Shown here piece after piece: positions 46,373 to 55,101 of a stretch of 55,101 nucleotides of DNA. Below the pieces are notes generated by a model. That model saw only the letters and a program-made list of their open reading frames with translations, had not been told where the DNA came from and did not search any database. A program made the translations under genes and the position numbers. Each line of letters starts with the position of its first letter. Within the stretch, counting starts at the first letter, position 1. Source of the DNA: Nitrosomonas sp. (GTDB lineage: Bacteria; Pseudomonadota; Gammaproteobacteria; Burkholderiales; Nitrosomonadaceae); contig JAJFJG010000015.1 in the NCBI GenBank assembly GCA_021774265.1, forward strand, positions 1-55,101, read 5' to 3'.

Positions 46373-47445
46373 CACAGACGATTTTGATCATGGCTGGTGG
46401 CACGGGTGGGCATGTATTCCCGGGTTTAGCTGTGGCTAGTTATCTAAAATCTGCTGGGTGGCGTGTGGTGTGGCTAGGTACACAGTCTGGTATGGAAGCG
46501 AGGTTAGTGCCACAGCATGGTTTTGAAATAAAAACGATAGATTTTTCAGGATTGCGCGGAAAGCGTGTGGTTACCTGGTTGGCATTGCCGCTGCGTTTAT
46601 TGCGGGCTTTCTGGCAAAGTATTCAAGTGATACGTGAAGTGAAGCCGAATGTGGTGCTAGGAATGGGTGGTTATCCAGCATTTCCGGGTGGCATGATGGC
46701 CTCTCTAATGAATAAATCACTAATAATTCATGAGCAGAATTCAGTGCCGGGCCTGACAAATAAGATATTAGCAAAACTTGCAGATAAAGTGTTACTCGGT
46801 TTTCCTGGAGTCATTCAGACTAGCCGTAATAATGTCATTTTTTCGGGAAATCCTGTGCGTGATGAGATTAGCCGGTTGGATACTCCTGAAGAACGTTTTC
46901 GGAGTCGAGAAGGGAAGCTTAAGTTACTAGTCATTGGTGGTAGTTTAGGCGCGCAAGTATTGAATACGATCGTACCAGAAACCTTGAAGTTGTTGCCGCA
47001 GAATATACGCCCATCAGTCATACACCAAGCAGGCGAAAAGCATTTAGAAGTGCTGGAACAGAATTACGGTGAAATGGTGGAGGATATCGAGTTAGTGGGT
47101 TTTATAGATAATATGGCGGCGTGTTATGCCGACTGTGACCTGGTGGTATGTCGATCAGGTGCTTTAACAATTTCTGAATTGACTGCCGTGGGGGTGGCCA
47201 GTGTTCTCGTCCCTTATCCTTATGCGGTGGATGACCATCAAACTGTAAACGCTGAGTTTTTGAGTAATCATGAAGCAGCATTTTTACTGCCACAAAATGA
47301 GCTAACCCCTAAAAAATTGGAGAAAATTCTGTTGGAAAACACACGCGAGAAATTACTTTCTATGGCAAAAGCGGCACGTTCATTAGCTAAGCCAGATGCG
47401 ACACGGTTAGTTGCGCAAACTTGTATTGAATTAAGTGAGGTATAG
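46369..47445 (+). CDS. murG: Lipid II synthase (N-acetylglucosaminyltransferase)
   Basis: MurG adds GlcNAc to lipid I on the cytoplasmic face, giving lipid II. The 358-residue GT-B enzyme opens with [16 protein letters not shown] and has [10 protein letters not shown] near residue 103 and [12 protein letters not shown] near 125. The second domain has the [12 protein letters not shown] and [15 protein letters not shown] motifs, the latter for UDP-GlcNAc. It overlaps ftsW by ATGA, and murC begins two bases after its stop. Confidence 0.97.
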   Translation: MTQTILIMAGGTGGHVFPGLAVASYLKSAGWRVVWLGTQSGMEARLVPQHGFEIKTIDFSGLRGKRVVTWLALPLRLLRAFWQSIQVIREVKPNVVLGMGGYPAFPGGMMASLMNKSLIIHEQNSVPGLTNKILAKLADKVLLGFPGVIQTSRNNVIFSGNPVRDEISRLDTPEERFRSREGKLKLLVIGGSLGAQVLNTIVPETLKLLPQNIRPSVIHQAGEKHLEVLEQNYGEMVEDIELVGFIDNMAACYADCDLVVCRSGALTISELTAVGVASVLVPYPYAVDDHQTVNAEFLSNHEAAFLLPQNELTPKKLEKILLENTREKLLSMAKAARSLAKPDATRLVAQTCIELSEV

Positions 47446-47447
47446 CA

Positions 47448-48866
47448 ATGAAACATAAAGTAAAACATGTTCATTTTGTAGGAATCGGTGGTTCTGGAAT
47501 GAGCGGTATTGCAGAAGTTTTGCTCAACCTAGGTTATCAAGTGAGTGGTTCGGATCTGGCAGATAATATAGCAACACGCAGACTGAGAACGATGGGTGCA
47601 GAAGTCCATGTTGGTCACGCAAGTGAATATATTGCATCAGCCGATGCTGTGGTGACATCAACGGCTGTGAATGCAGACAATCCAGAAGTCATTGCCGCGC
47701 GAGAACAGAATATACCCGTAGTGCCACGTGCCTTAATGTTGGCGGAGTTGCTGAGATTGCGCCGCGGTATTGCCATTGCAGGCACACACGGTAAAACTAC
47801 GACGACCAGTTTGGTTGCCAGTATTTTGGCTGAAGCTGAAATGGATCCAACATTTGTGATTGGTGGTCGATTGGAAGCAGCAGGTTGCCACGCGAAATTA
47901 GGCAGCGGTGAATTTATCGTGGTGGAAGCGGATGAGTCGGATGCCTCATTTCTTTATTTGCAACCGGTATTGACCGTCGTGACAAATATTGATGCAGATC
48001 ATATGGAAACTTATGGTCATGACTTCAATCGCTTGAAGCAAACATTTGTTGAATTTCTACAACATTTACCTTTTTACGGCATGTCAATACTTTGCATTGA
48101 TGATGCCAATGTGTGTGAAATATTGCCTAATGTGAGTAAGCCAATAACAACCTACGGTTTGTCAGAAATAGCGCAAGTCCGCGCAGTTGATATAGAGCAC
48201 AAACAAGGCAGAATGCATTTTACGGCAGTTATTGATACAGATGGTCAAGCACGTCGATTAAAGATAAAGCTGAATTTGCCTGGTGTACATAATATACAGA
48301 ATGCCTTGGCAGCCATTGCCGTGAGTAATGAATTAGGTGTGGCAGACGAAGCTATTATCAAAGCGCTTTCTGAATTTAGCGGCGTTGATCGGCGATTTCA
48401 AAACTATGGCGATATTAAATTAGTGGGTAAATCAACCTTTACTTTGATCGACGACTATGGTCACCACCCAGTAGAAATGGCAGCGACGATTGAAGCTGCA
48501 CGAGGTGCTTTTCCAGGCCGACGGTTAGTGTTAGCTTTTCAGCCGCATCGCTATACGCGTACACGAGACGCATTTGAAGATTTTGTTAAAGTACTTTGCA
48601 AAGTGGATGAGCTACTGTTAACAGAAGTTTACGCAGCTGGAGAAAAGCCAATTATTGCTGCTGACAGTAAATCATTAATCCGTGCAGTCAGAGTCAATGG
48701 AAAATTAGAGCCAAAGTTTGTTGAAACGGTGGATGCATTGGCGCCAGCAATACTTGATGTTGTTCAAGATGGTGATGTTGTGTTGGTCATGGGGGCAGGT
48801 TCAGTCGGCTGTGTGGCGCCTAATGTGGTGCAGAGTAGAAGCAAATTAAAGCTGATTAGTTGTTAA
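47448..48866 (+). CDS. murC: UDP-MurNAc - L-alanine ligase
   Basis: MurC adds the first amino acid of the stem peptide. The 472-residue protein has the N-terminal [17 protein letters not shown] loop and [11 protein letters not shown] for ATP near residue 107. The [11 protein letters not shown] segment and [14 protein letters not shown] near 340 complete the pattern. Length is close to the E. coli enzyme (491). GAGG precedes the ATG. murB follows after 15 bases. Confidence 0.97.
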   Translation: MKHKVKHVHFVGIGGSGMSGIAEVLLNLGYQVSGSDLADNIATRRLRTMGAEVHVGHASEYIASADAVVTSTAVNADNPEVIAAREQNIPVVPRALMLAELLRLRRGIAIAGTHGKTTTTSLVASILAEAEMDPTFVIGGRLEAAGCHAKLGSGEFIVVEADESDASFLYLQPVLTVVTNIDADHMETYGHDFNRLKQTFVEFLQHLPFYGMSILCIDDANVCEILPNVSKPITTYGLSEIAQVRAVDIEHKQGRMHFTAVIDTDGQARRLKIKLNLPGVHNIQNALAAIAVSNELGVADEAIIKALSEFSGVDRRFQNYGDIKLVGKSTFTLIDDYGHHPVEMAATIEAARGAFPGRRLVLAFQPHRYTRTRDAFEDFVKVLCKVDELLLTEVYAAGEKPIIAADSKSLIRAVRVNGKLEPKFVETVDALAPAILDVVQDGDVVLVMGAGSVGCVAPNVVQSRSKLKLISC

Positions 48867-48881
48867 GTGAGCAATTAAATA

Positions 48882-49877
48882 TTGAGTTTGTTACAAAACA
48901 TACTTATGAAAACGTCAGAAGTTAATGGATTTATTCATGGTTCTAATTTGCCTATTTTACGTGGTGAAATGCGTACTAATGAGCCGATGAGCAAACATAC
49001 TTCTTGGCGCGCAGGAGGTGAAGCGGCACGTTTCTATAAACCAGCAGATGTTGATGACTTGGCCGTTTTCATGCAAGGATTGCCAACAGATGAGTCTATA
49101 TATTTCGTTGGCCTGGGTAGCAATTTGCTGGTTCGTGATGATGGTTTTAAAGGCACGATAGTCGCTTTGCACGGCAAATTAAAAGAGTTGATGTTGGTTA
49201 AGCAGGATGCTTCGGATAGTTTAATTTACGCAAGTGCTGGGGTGGCGTGTGCGAAAGTGGCTCGATTTACTGCGTTAAATGATTTTACAGGTGCAGAGTT
49301 TTTAGTGGGTATTCCCGGAACAATGGGTGGTGCCTTGGCAATGAATGCGGGTTGTTACAGTTCAGAAACATGGAACATCATTGAGCAAGTGCAGGTGATG
49401 GATCGTCAAGGTCGGCTGCATGTGCGACAGCCTAATGCTTATGACATCGGTTATCGGTATGCGATTGCAAAAAATATAGGTGATAACTCAAAGTGTGAAG
49501 AATGGTTTGTTGGCGGTTGGTTGCGTTTAAAGCGTGGCGATCATGTGACTTCTATTCAAAACATCAAAGAATTATTAATGAAACGAATTAATAGCCAGCC
49601 ATTAAATTTACCAAATTCTGGTTCGGTTTTTAGAAACCCTCCAGGCCATTATGCGGGGCGGTTAATCGAATCATGTGGTTTAAAGGGGTTTTGTGTTGGA
49701 GGTGCTATGGTGTCTCCGAAACATGCAAATTTTATTACAAATACCGGCGGTGCAACAGCGGCAGATATAGAGTCAGTGATACGAACTATTCAAAGTATTG
49801 TAATAAACAAAAAAGGCATAGAGCTAATACGAGAAGTGCGCATTATTGGTGAGTCAGGGAGTCTTTGCAATGAATAA
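48882..49877 (+). CDS. murB: UDP-N-acetylenolpyruvoylglucosamine reductase
   Basis: MurB reduces UDP-GlcNAc-enolpyruvate to UDP-MurNAc using NADPH and FAD. The protein shows the FAD-binding TSWRAGGEA and [13 protein letters not shown] segments, [17 protein letters not shown], and the proton-donor Ser in [11 protein letters not shown]. The catalytic Glu lies near the end in [12 protein letters not shown]. The start is uncertain: TTG at 48882 gives 331 residues, ATG at 48906 gives 323. It overlaps ddlB by eight bases. Confidence 0.96.
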   Translation: MSLLQNILMKTSEVNGFIHGSNLPILRGEMRTNEPMSKHTSWRAGGEAARFYKPADVDDLAVFMQGLPTDESIYFVGLGSNLLVRDDGFKGTIVALHGKLKELMLVKQDASDSLIYASAGVACAKVARFTALNDFTGAEFLVGIPGTMGGALAMNAGCYSSETWNIIEQVQVMDRQGRLHVRQPNAYDIGYRYAIAKNIGDNSKCEEWFVGGWLRLKRGDHVTSIQNIKELLMKRINSQPLNLPNSGSVFRNPPGHYAGRLIESCGLKGFCVGGAMVSPKHANFITNTGGATAADIESVIRTIQSIVINKKGIELIREVRIIGESGSLCNE

Positions 49878-50787
49878 TCGTAACTTTGGAAAAGTTGCAC
49901 TTCTGCTTGGTGGACGTTCGGCTGAACGTGAAATTTCTCTTGATAGTGGTAAAGCTGTGCTTGCCGCATTGCAAGCCAGTGGTGTGGACGCACACCCATT
50001 TGATCCTGCAGAACAGTCGATGGAGGCTTTGCTGCAGCAGAAATTTGACCGGGCGTATATCGCGTTGCACGGGCGTTATGGTGAGGATGGCACAGTACAA
50101 GGTGCTTTAGAACTGATGGGGTTGCCCTATACCGGTAGTGGCGTTATGGCGAGTGCGTTAGCAATGGATAAATGGCGTACCAAATTGGTTTGGCAAGCAG
50201 CAGGCATTACTACACCGAATTATATGATTCTTAATGCTGATAGTGATTTTAGTGAAGTTGTAAAAACATTGGGTTTGCCATTAATTATTAAGCCGTCGCA
50301 CGAAGGCTCAACCATTGGTTTAAGCAAAGTTATATTAGAGAAGGATTTGCCGGACGCTTATCAATTGGCCGCTAAATATGATCCATTGGTTTTGGCCGAA
50401 GCATTTGTAGATGGCGTGGAGCTTACTGCTGCCATTTTGGGCGATACACCTTTGCCGTTAGTGCGTATTGAAGTGGCGGGTGATTTGTATGACTACCAGG
50501 CAAAGTATTTGTCGGATGATACGCAATATTTTTGCCCAAGTGGCTTACCGGATGGGGAAACAAAAGCAATACAAGCTCAAGCATTACATGCCCATCGGGT
50601 GTTGGGATGCGAGGACTGGGGAAGAGTGGACTTAATCCTGGATAAGTCAGGAACCGCTTATTTTTTGGAAGCGAATACTTCGCCAGGAATGACCAGCCAC
50701 AGCCTAGTGCCAATGGCGGCGAATGAGGCAGGTATATCATTTGAAGATTTAGTGATGCGGATATTGGCGTTATCTTATGTGGAATAA
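49870..50787 (+). CDS. ddlB: D-alanine - D-alanine ligase
   Basis: DdlB makes the D-Ala-D-Ala dipeptide used by MurF. I chose the ATG at 49870, which has GGGAG nine bases upstream, giving 305 residues (E. coli DdlB has 306). The ATP-grasp fold shows [14 protein letters not shown] at the start, then [27 protein letters not shown], and the metal-site segment [11 protein letters not shown] near the end. It overlaps murB and ftsQ. Confidence 0.97.
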   Translation: MNNRNFGKVALLLGGRSAEREISLDSGKAVLAALQASGVDAHPFDPAEQSMEALLQQKFDRAYIALHGRYGEDGTVQGALELMGLPYTGSGVMASALAMDKWRTKLVWQAAGITTPNYMILNADSDFSEVVKTLGLPLIIKPSHEGSTIGLSKVILEKDLPDAYQLAAKYDPLVLAEAFVDGVELTAAILGDTPLPLVRIEVAGDLYDYQAKYLSDDTQYFCPSGLPDGETKAIQAQALHAHRVLGCEDWGRVDLILDKSGTAYFLEANTSPGMTSHSLVPMAANEAGISFEDLVMRILALSYVE

Positions 50788-51571
50788 CTATCAGTTATTA
50801 AGTTTTCTGGCTTATACCCTATTGGCTATGGTGGTGCTGGCTGTTTTATACACCATCAATAGTCGTTACATCAAATTGCCTATCTTTCCGATCAAGCAAA
50901 TAAGCATTAAGGATATTAGAGGCGAAGACTTTGAAAATAATAATTTTAAGCACCTATCCTATGCCCAAGTTGAGTTAGTGGTTAAAAATGAGGTGAGCGG
51001 AAATTTTATTACCGTTGACCTGATCGCAGTGCAGCATGCATTTAAAAAATTACCTTGGGTTCGCACAGTGAAAGTGTACCGAGATTGGCCAGATGGGTTA
51101 GAGGTTTTGGTAGAAGAGCATGTAGCAATGGCGCGTTGGGGTAACAGTGCATTAGTTAATAGCTACGGTGAGGTTTTTCGAGCAAGTATCGATGATGAGC
51201 TGCCAGTATTTACGGGGCCAATGAAAGAAAGTTCACGTGTTGTGGCCGAGCGATATATTGGTTTTAGCGAGATATTAAAACCATTGCGGCAGCGCATCGC
51301 TAAAATTGATTTGTCACCTAGACATGCTTGGTGTATACGCTTGCAGACAGGGACAGTATTGGAACTTGGGAGAGAAGAGGTCGAGCGTCGACTTGCACGT
51401 TATGTCTCAGCATATGATCAAAGTATCGCACTAATGGATGGCCAAGAGTCACTGATTTATATGGATTTGCGCTATCCGAATGGGTTTGCCGTACGATTGC
51501 CAGAGGTGGTGCAGCGAGTGCAGCAATTAACAAATACGGAAGACGAAGTGAAATTAGGGAGGTGTAACTAA
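50777..51571 (+). CDS. ftsQ: Cell division protein FtsQ
   Basis: FtsQ is a bitopic divisome protein that binds FtsL and FtsB. The 264-residue protein has a membrane helix near residues 9-27, then a POTRA domain (about 38-110, with [19 protein letters not shown] and [19 protein letters not shown]), and a beta domain to about 245. The start overlaps ddlB by 11 bases and its stop abuts the ftsA start, so the three are coupled. Confidence 0.95.
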   Translation: MWNNYQLLSFLAYTLLAMVVLAVLYTINSRYIKLPIFPIKQISIKDIRGEDFENNNFKHLSYAQVELVVKNEVSGNFITVDLIAVQHAFKKLPWVRTVKVYRDWPDGLEVLVEEHVAMARWGNSALVNSYGEVFRASIDDELPVFTGPMKESSRVVAERYIGFSEILKPLRQRIAKIDLSPRHAWCIRLQTGTVLELGREEVERRLARYVSAYDQSIALMDGQESLIYMDLRYPNGFAVRLPEVVQRVQQLTNTEDEVKLGRCN

Positions 51572-52810
51572 ATGAGTAAGGCCAGGGAAGATAGGAATCT
51601 CATTGTCGGTCTTGACATAGGTACTTCAAAAATTGTGGCGATAGTTGCCGAGATTAAGACTGAAGGTGGGTTTGAAATAATTGGTCTAGGAAGCCATCCT
51701 TCGCGTGGGTTGAAGAAAGGAGTCGTCGCTAATATAGAAACGACAGTTAATGCAATCCAACGTGCTTTAGAAGAAGTTGAATTAATGGCTGATTGCAAAA
51801 TCAGTGAAGTGTTTACTGGTATTGCTGGTAGCCATATCAGGGGTTTTAACTCGCATGGCATGGTGCCTATTAAAGATAAAGAAGTTTCATTAACTGATGT
51901 TGAACGGGTTATGGAAACTGCAAAGGCGGTCAATATTCCAGCGGATCAGCAGATTCTCCATATTCTTAATCAGGAATTCATTATTGATGGGCAGGAAGAC
52001 GTGCGTGAGCCTGTGGGTATGAGTGGCATACGATTGGAAGTGAAAGTGCATATTGTGACTGGTGCCGTTTCTGCAGCGCAAAATATAGTGAAATGTGTGC
52101 ATCGTTGCGGACTGGATGTCCGTGATCTAGTGTTGCAGCCTTTGGCTTCAGCTATGGCAGTGTTGTCAGAAGATGAAAAAGACTTGGGTGTTTGTTTGGT
52201 GGATATCGGTGGTGGAACCACTGATATCGCGGTGTTTACACACGGGGCTATTCGTCATACAGCCGTGATTCCAATTGCTGGTGATCAGATTACCAATGAT
52301 ATCGCAATGGCATTGCGTACCCCAACTAAGGATGCTGAGGATATCAAATGTCATTATGGTTGCGCGTTACGCAGCATGGTTGATACGAATGAGATGATCG
52401 ATGTACCTGATGTGGGTAACCGGGGAGCACGTCAGCTCTCACGTCATACGTTGGCTGAAGTAATTGAGCCACGTGCTGAAGAGCTTTATTCACTGATTCA
52501 GGCGGAATTACGTCGTAGTGGATTTGAAGAACTGCTTTCATCTGGCATCGTGATTACGGGAGGTTGCAGCTCGTTACGCGGCATGGTCGAGTTGGGTGAG
52601 GAAATCTTTCATATGCCGGTAAGACTAGGTATGCCGTTTTATGAAGGTGGCCTAGAAGATGTAGTGCATACACCTAGATACGCAACAGGTGTCGGGTTGC
52701 TGATTGCAGGTGTTGAACAAATGAAGCATCAGCAAAATAGTCGGATGCAGGGTAGCTCAGCTAAACAGGTTTTTTCAAAAATGAAAGGGTGGTTTCAGAA
52801 GAATTTTTAA
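51572..52810 (+). CDS. ftsA: Cell division protein FtsA
   Basis: FtsA is an actin-like ATPase that ties FtsZ to the membrane. The 412-residue protein has the phosphate loops VGLDIGTSKIVAIV near the start and LVDIGGGTTDIAVF near residue 211. It also has the 1C domain characteristic of FtsA and a C-terminal amphipathic helix (KMKGWFQKNF) that binds the membrane. Length matches the E. coli protein (420). It begins right at the ftsQ stop; ftsZ follows after 133 bases. Confidence 0.97.
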   Translation: MSKAREDRNLIVGLDIGTSKIVAIVAEIKTEGGFEIIGLGSHPSRGLKKGVVANIETTVNAIQRALEEVELMADCKISEVFTGIAGSHIRGFNSHGMVPIKDKEVSLTDVERVMETAKAVNIPADQQILHILNQEFIIDGQEDVREPVGMSGIRLEVKVHIVTGAVSAAQNIVKCVHRCGLDVRDLVLQPLASAMAVLSEDEKDLGVCLVDIGGGTTDIAVFTHGAIRHTAVIPIAGDQITNDIAMALRTPTKDAEDIKCHYGCALRSMVDTNEMIDVPDVGNRGARQLSRHTLAEVIEPRAEELYSLIQAELRRSGFEELLSSGIVITGGCSSLRGMVELGEEIFHMPVRLGMPFYEGGLEDVVHTPRYATGVGLLIAGVEQMKHQQNSRMQGSSAKQVFSKMKGWFQKNF

Positions 52811-52943
52811 TGAGTATGTTTGATGAGGTGGTACCGATTGGTTGAAGTGGTGGAATATTCGTACTAGCAGGATATTAAAAGTTTTTTAATTATGTATCAA
52901 AAACTAGGCAGTTTTAATTTTAATCTTTGGAAGGAGAAACGGT
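52811..52943 (+). promoter_or_regulatory. ftsA-ftsZ intergenic region, probable extra ftsZ promoter
   Basis: This 133-base AT-rich gap is the only sizeable break in the second half of the cluster, where most genes abut or overlap. It ends in the strong GGAAGGAG ribosome site of ftsZ. In other bacteria ftsZ has extra promoters to raise its level; the gap makes that likely here too, but no clear box pair can be named. Confidence 0.4.
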
Positions 52944-54095
52944 ATGTTTGAAGTGATGAATACTGAAACTCAAGAGGCAATAATCAAGGTTATTGGTGTA
53001 GGTGGTTGTGGTAGTAATGCAGTTGATCATATGATAGATAATAAGATGCAAGGCGTTGAATTTATCTGTATGAATACTGATGCACAAGCACTGAAGGGCA
53101 ATCAAGCGTCTACGCTATTGCAGATAGGGGCTAGTATTACTAAAGGGTTAGGTGCGGGTGCAAATCCTGAAGTTGGGCGTGAGGCTGCTCTGGAAGATCG
53201 TGATAACATTGCAGAGCTTATTCAAGGCTCAGACATGTTGTTCATCACGGCTGGTATGGGTGGTGGTACAGGAACGGGCGCAGCGCCTGTCGTGGCACAA
53301 GTGGCAAAAGAAATGGGTATCTTGACGGTTGCAGTTGTTAGTAAGCCATTCTCTTTTGAAGGTAAGCGTATTAAAGCAGCAGAAGCAGGTATGGAAGCAT
53401 TATCACAGCATGTTGATTCGTTGATTGTGATTCCTAACGATAAACTAATGACGGTGTTGGGTAACGACATTAGTATGCTGGATGCGTTTAAAGCCGCAAA
53501 TGATGTGTTGCATGGTGCCGTGGCTGGGATTGCTGAAGTGATTAATTGCCCTGGTTTGGTGAATGTTGACTTTGCTGATGTTAAGACCGTGATGTCAGAA
53601 ATGGGCATGGCAATGATGGGGTCCGCATTGTCATCGGGTGTGGATCGTGCACGTATTGCGGCGGAACAAGCAGTTGCTAGTCCTTTGTTGGAGGATGTAA
53701 CACTTTCAGGTGCGCGCGGTGTATTGGTGAATATCACCGCTAGTTCCGAATTAAAAATGCGTGAAGTTACCGAGGTAATGCACACCATTAAGGAGCTTGC
53801 TGCTGAGGATGCGACGGTCATTATTGGTACGGTTATCGATGAAAATCTGCAAGATGAATTGCGAGTGACCATGGTGGCAACGGGTCTTGGTAGTGCAAGG
53901 GGGCAAACAAAGTCCAAGCCATTAACCGTTATCCATACTCGTACAGGAACTGATGATCGGGCAATGGGAATGCAGACTGATGAACCTGCGGTTATGCGAA
54001 CCGGCAGAAGAAGTGATGCAACGGTTGCAGCCATGCGTCAATCAGGAATTGACCCAATGGATATTCCTGCGTTCTTAAGAAGACAGGCGGATTAA
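52944..54095 (+). CDS. ftsZ: Cell division protein FtsZ
   Basis: FtsZ is the tubulin-like GTPase that forms the Z ring. The 383-residue protein has IIKVIGVGGCGSNAVDHM at the start and the tubulin signature GGGTGTGAAP near residues 105-114. The T7 loop NVDFADVKTVM is near 210. A variable linker is followed by the conserved C-terminal peptide DPMDIPAFLRRQAD that binds FtsA and ZipA. GGAAGGAG precedes the ATG. It is the last dcw gene here and is followed by a strong terminator. Confidence 0.98.
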   Translation: MFEVMNTETQEAIIKVIGVGGCGSNAVDHMIDNKMQGVEFICMNTDAQALKGNQASTLLQIGASITKGLGAGANPEVGREAALEDRDNIAELIQGSDMLFITAGMGGGTGTGAAPVVAQVAKEMGILTVAVVSKPFSFEGKRIKAAEAGMEALSQHVDSLIVIPNDKLMTVLGNDISMLDAFKAANDVLHGAVAGIAEVINCPGLVNVDFADVKTVMSEMGMAMMGSALSSGVDRARIAAEQAVASPLLEDVTLSGARGVLVNITASSELKMREVTEVMHTIKELAAEDATVIIGTVIDENLQDELRVTMVATGLGSARGQTKSKPLTVIHTRTGTDDRAMGMQTDEPAVMRTGRRSDATVAAMRQSGIDPMDIPAFLRRQAD

Positions 54096-54423
54096 ATCTA
54101 AAATATCGGCTTTTTTTGAGTTGATTATGCTGCCTTGTTGATTTCAGCAGGGCAGTTTTTTTTGTGCTGTTGTGTGCGAGTTATTTAAAGGGCCATTGAT
54201 TGATTTTGGGCTAAGATAAACTATGATATCTCAAATATAGGCATGCTAATAATTAGTGGCTATCTCAGATAGGTAATCAAAAAAATGGTATGGCCGCCTC
54301 CCTCCCTACGGGGAGCAGAGGTAAGCAATACGAATTAAGTTAGAGCCCCTCGCGGATCTGGCGGCATCTACGTGCCAAAGTGGAGATAATGAAATCTTTC
54401 CACAAACGGACGGAGAGGCTGAA
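54096..54423. other. Region between ftsZ and the IS110-type transposase
   Basis: The first part holds the ftsZ terminator. The middle has no gene. From about 54290 base composition rises in GC, with a CTCCC-TAC-GGGGAG hairpin, marking where the insertion element probably begins; its exact left end cannot be fixed because IS110 elements lack long inverted repeats. No lpxC gene is present, though it often follows ftsZ in proteobacteria. Confidence 0.5.
54130..54163 (+). terminator. Intrinsic terminator of the dcw cluster
   Basis: A 12-base stem (CTGCCTTGTTGA with TCAGCAGGGCAG, two G-U pairs) lies at 54130-54155 with a two-base turn, followed directly by eight T residues. It starts 34 bases after the ftsZ stop codon. 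This is a textbook Rho-independent terminator and should end the long dcw transcript. Confidence 0.9.
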
Positions 54424-55101
54424 ATGAATTTTATGACATATGGATTGGATATCGCAAAGCGAGTTTTTTAATTGTACTGGGTGACGCACGAGAGCGGCGA
54501 GATTTATAACCGCAAGTTTGGCAAGAAGGAACTGCTGGAGTTTCTGGCCCAACAAGAAGCTGGGCTGATTGCAATTGAGGCGTGCGGTAGCGCGCACTGG
54601 TGGCGGCGCAAACTGATGGCACTGGGGCATGAAGTAAAACTTATTCATGCTAAGTTTGTCCTGCCCTTTGTGCAAAGCAACAAGACTGATGCGGCGGATG
54701 CCAAGGCAATCTGGACAGCGGTACGGCAACCGGGTATGCGGCACGGTAGCGGGTAAAACAGAAGATCAACAAGCGATGTTGGCACTGCACCGGATGAGAT
54801 TGTCGCTGATCAAGTTCCGCACCATGCAAGTGAACCAGCTACGCGGCTTGCTCTACGAGTTCGGTGTTACGTTGAAAGGTGGACGGCAAGCGGGATTGGC
54901 AGAAATACGACAGCGCATGGCTGAACTGGAAGAAATTGTGCCTGGTATGCTGTTTGAGGCAGTAAAGGAACAGTTAAAGCGTCTCGATGAAATCGAAGCA
55001 GATGTACAAAACATTGAACGCAGAATCAAAGATTGGCAGAAACAACAAGCTGCTTGCAGGAAGATTGCCGAGATCCCTGGTGTGGGAATGTTGACGGCAA
55101 C
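54424..55101 (+). pseudogene. IS110-family transposase, disrupted and cut by the window end
   Basis: The reading begins MNFMTYGLDIAKRVF at 54424, then meets a TAA stop at codon 16 where Gln (CAA) is expected. The same frame goes on with LIAIEACGSAHWWRRKL and NKTDAADAKAIWTAVRQPGMR. An extra C near 54742 shifts the frame, and the next frame continues with KTEDQQAMLALHRM, QVNQLRGLLYEFGV and, at the window end, the start of the C-terminal transposase domain (IAEIPGVGMLTA). The DEDD-type N-terminal residues are kept. With one nonsense and one frameshift the gene is probably inactive. Its GC is higher than the dcw genes, which fits recent transfer. Confidence 0.88.

Noticed and set aside
53222-54034. 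270-codon minus-strand frame opposite ftsZ
   Set aside because: It lies wholly inside ftsZ, has the Ser/Thr/Pro-rich composition typical of an antisense shadow, and has no ribosome site or family likeness.
54340-54744. 134-codon minus-strand frame over the IS110 transposase
   Set aside because: The plus strand clearly encodes a transposase here, so the minus frame is its mirror.
1-55101. CRISPR arrays, tRNA, rRNA and prophage genes
   Set aside because: No regularly spaced repeats, cloverleaf patterns, rRNA stretches or phage structural genes were seen on reading the window; short or unusual RNAs could still be missed by eye.

Overview
The window is a chromosomal segment of a Gram-negative, AT-leaning proteobacterium, most likely a betaproteobacterium. 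The evidence is the block ndk - rlmN - pilW - rodZ-like - ispG - hisS - yfgM-like - bamB - der, the division and cell wall (dcw) cluster in the order mraZ to ftsZ, and BamB, PilW and LolA-type outer-membrane genes. The low GC, many insertion-sequence scars and gene content fit the Nitrosomonadaceae, but no ammonia-oxidation gene is present, so the family is an inference.

Layout. (1) 1-10.6 kb, envelope and stress genes. An RND/MMPL exporter is paired with a LolA-like protein, followed by an AhpD-like protein, a small membrane protein and a Crp/Fnr regulator. Next is a minus-strand operon of asmA-like, BON lipoprotein, orphan RCK_C protein and MscS-type channel. Plus-strand Pmp3, DUF4112 and TerC genes follow. 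(2) 10.6-15.2 kb, an accessory stretch with about 1 kb of apparently decayed DNA, a secreted protein of unknown function, a metzincin-type protease and a zinc-ribbon membrane protein. (3) 15.2-27.3 kb, an MFS transporter, DUF3025 and a rhodanese, then the conserved housekeeping block from ndk to der. (4) 27.3-31.7 kb, two fused IS3-family transposase fossils and a 135-bp MITE-like element. A set of small stress genes follows (double PRC-barrel, CsbD, DUF1328, lipoprotein) facing a second Crp/Fnr regulator. (5) 31.7-36.0 kb, DUF1415, dbpA, a second MITE copy, an HtrA-type protease and a 3-methyladenine glycosylase. (6) 36.2-54.1 kb, a complete 16-gene dcw cluster preceded by MraZ operator repeats and closed by a strong terminator. 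(7) 54.3 kb to the end, a broken IS110-family transposase where lpxC is often found.

How the genes work together. The dcw cluster makes UDP-MurNAc-pentapeptide (MurB, MurC, MurD, MurE, MurF, DdlB), lipid I and lipid II (MraY, MurG), and the divisome (FtsL, FtsI, FtsW, FtsQ, FtsA, FtsZ). Many genes overlap by ATGA, implying translational coupling. The housekeeping block joins translation (HisS, RlmN, Der), isoprenoid supply (IspG), pilus assembly (PilW), cell shape (RodZ-like) and outer-membrane biogenesis (BamB, YfgM-like). The flanking genes look like osmotic and envelope stress functions under two Crp/Fnr-type regulators.

No CRISPR array, rRNA, tRNA or prophage was seen, and no clearly new multi-gene system could be proven. 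The best candidates for novelty are the RCK_C/MscS pair inside the asmA-BON operon, the metzincin island, and the MITE family.
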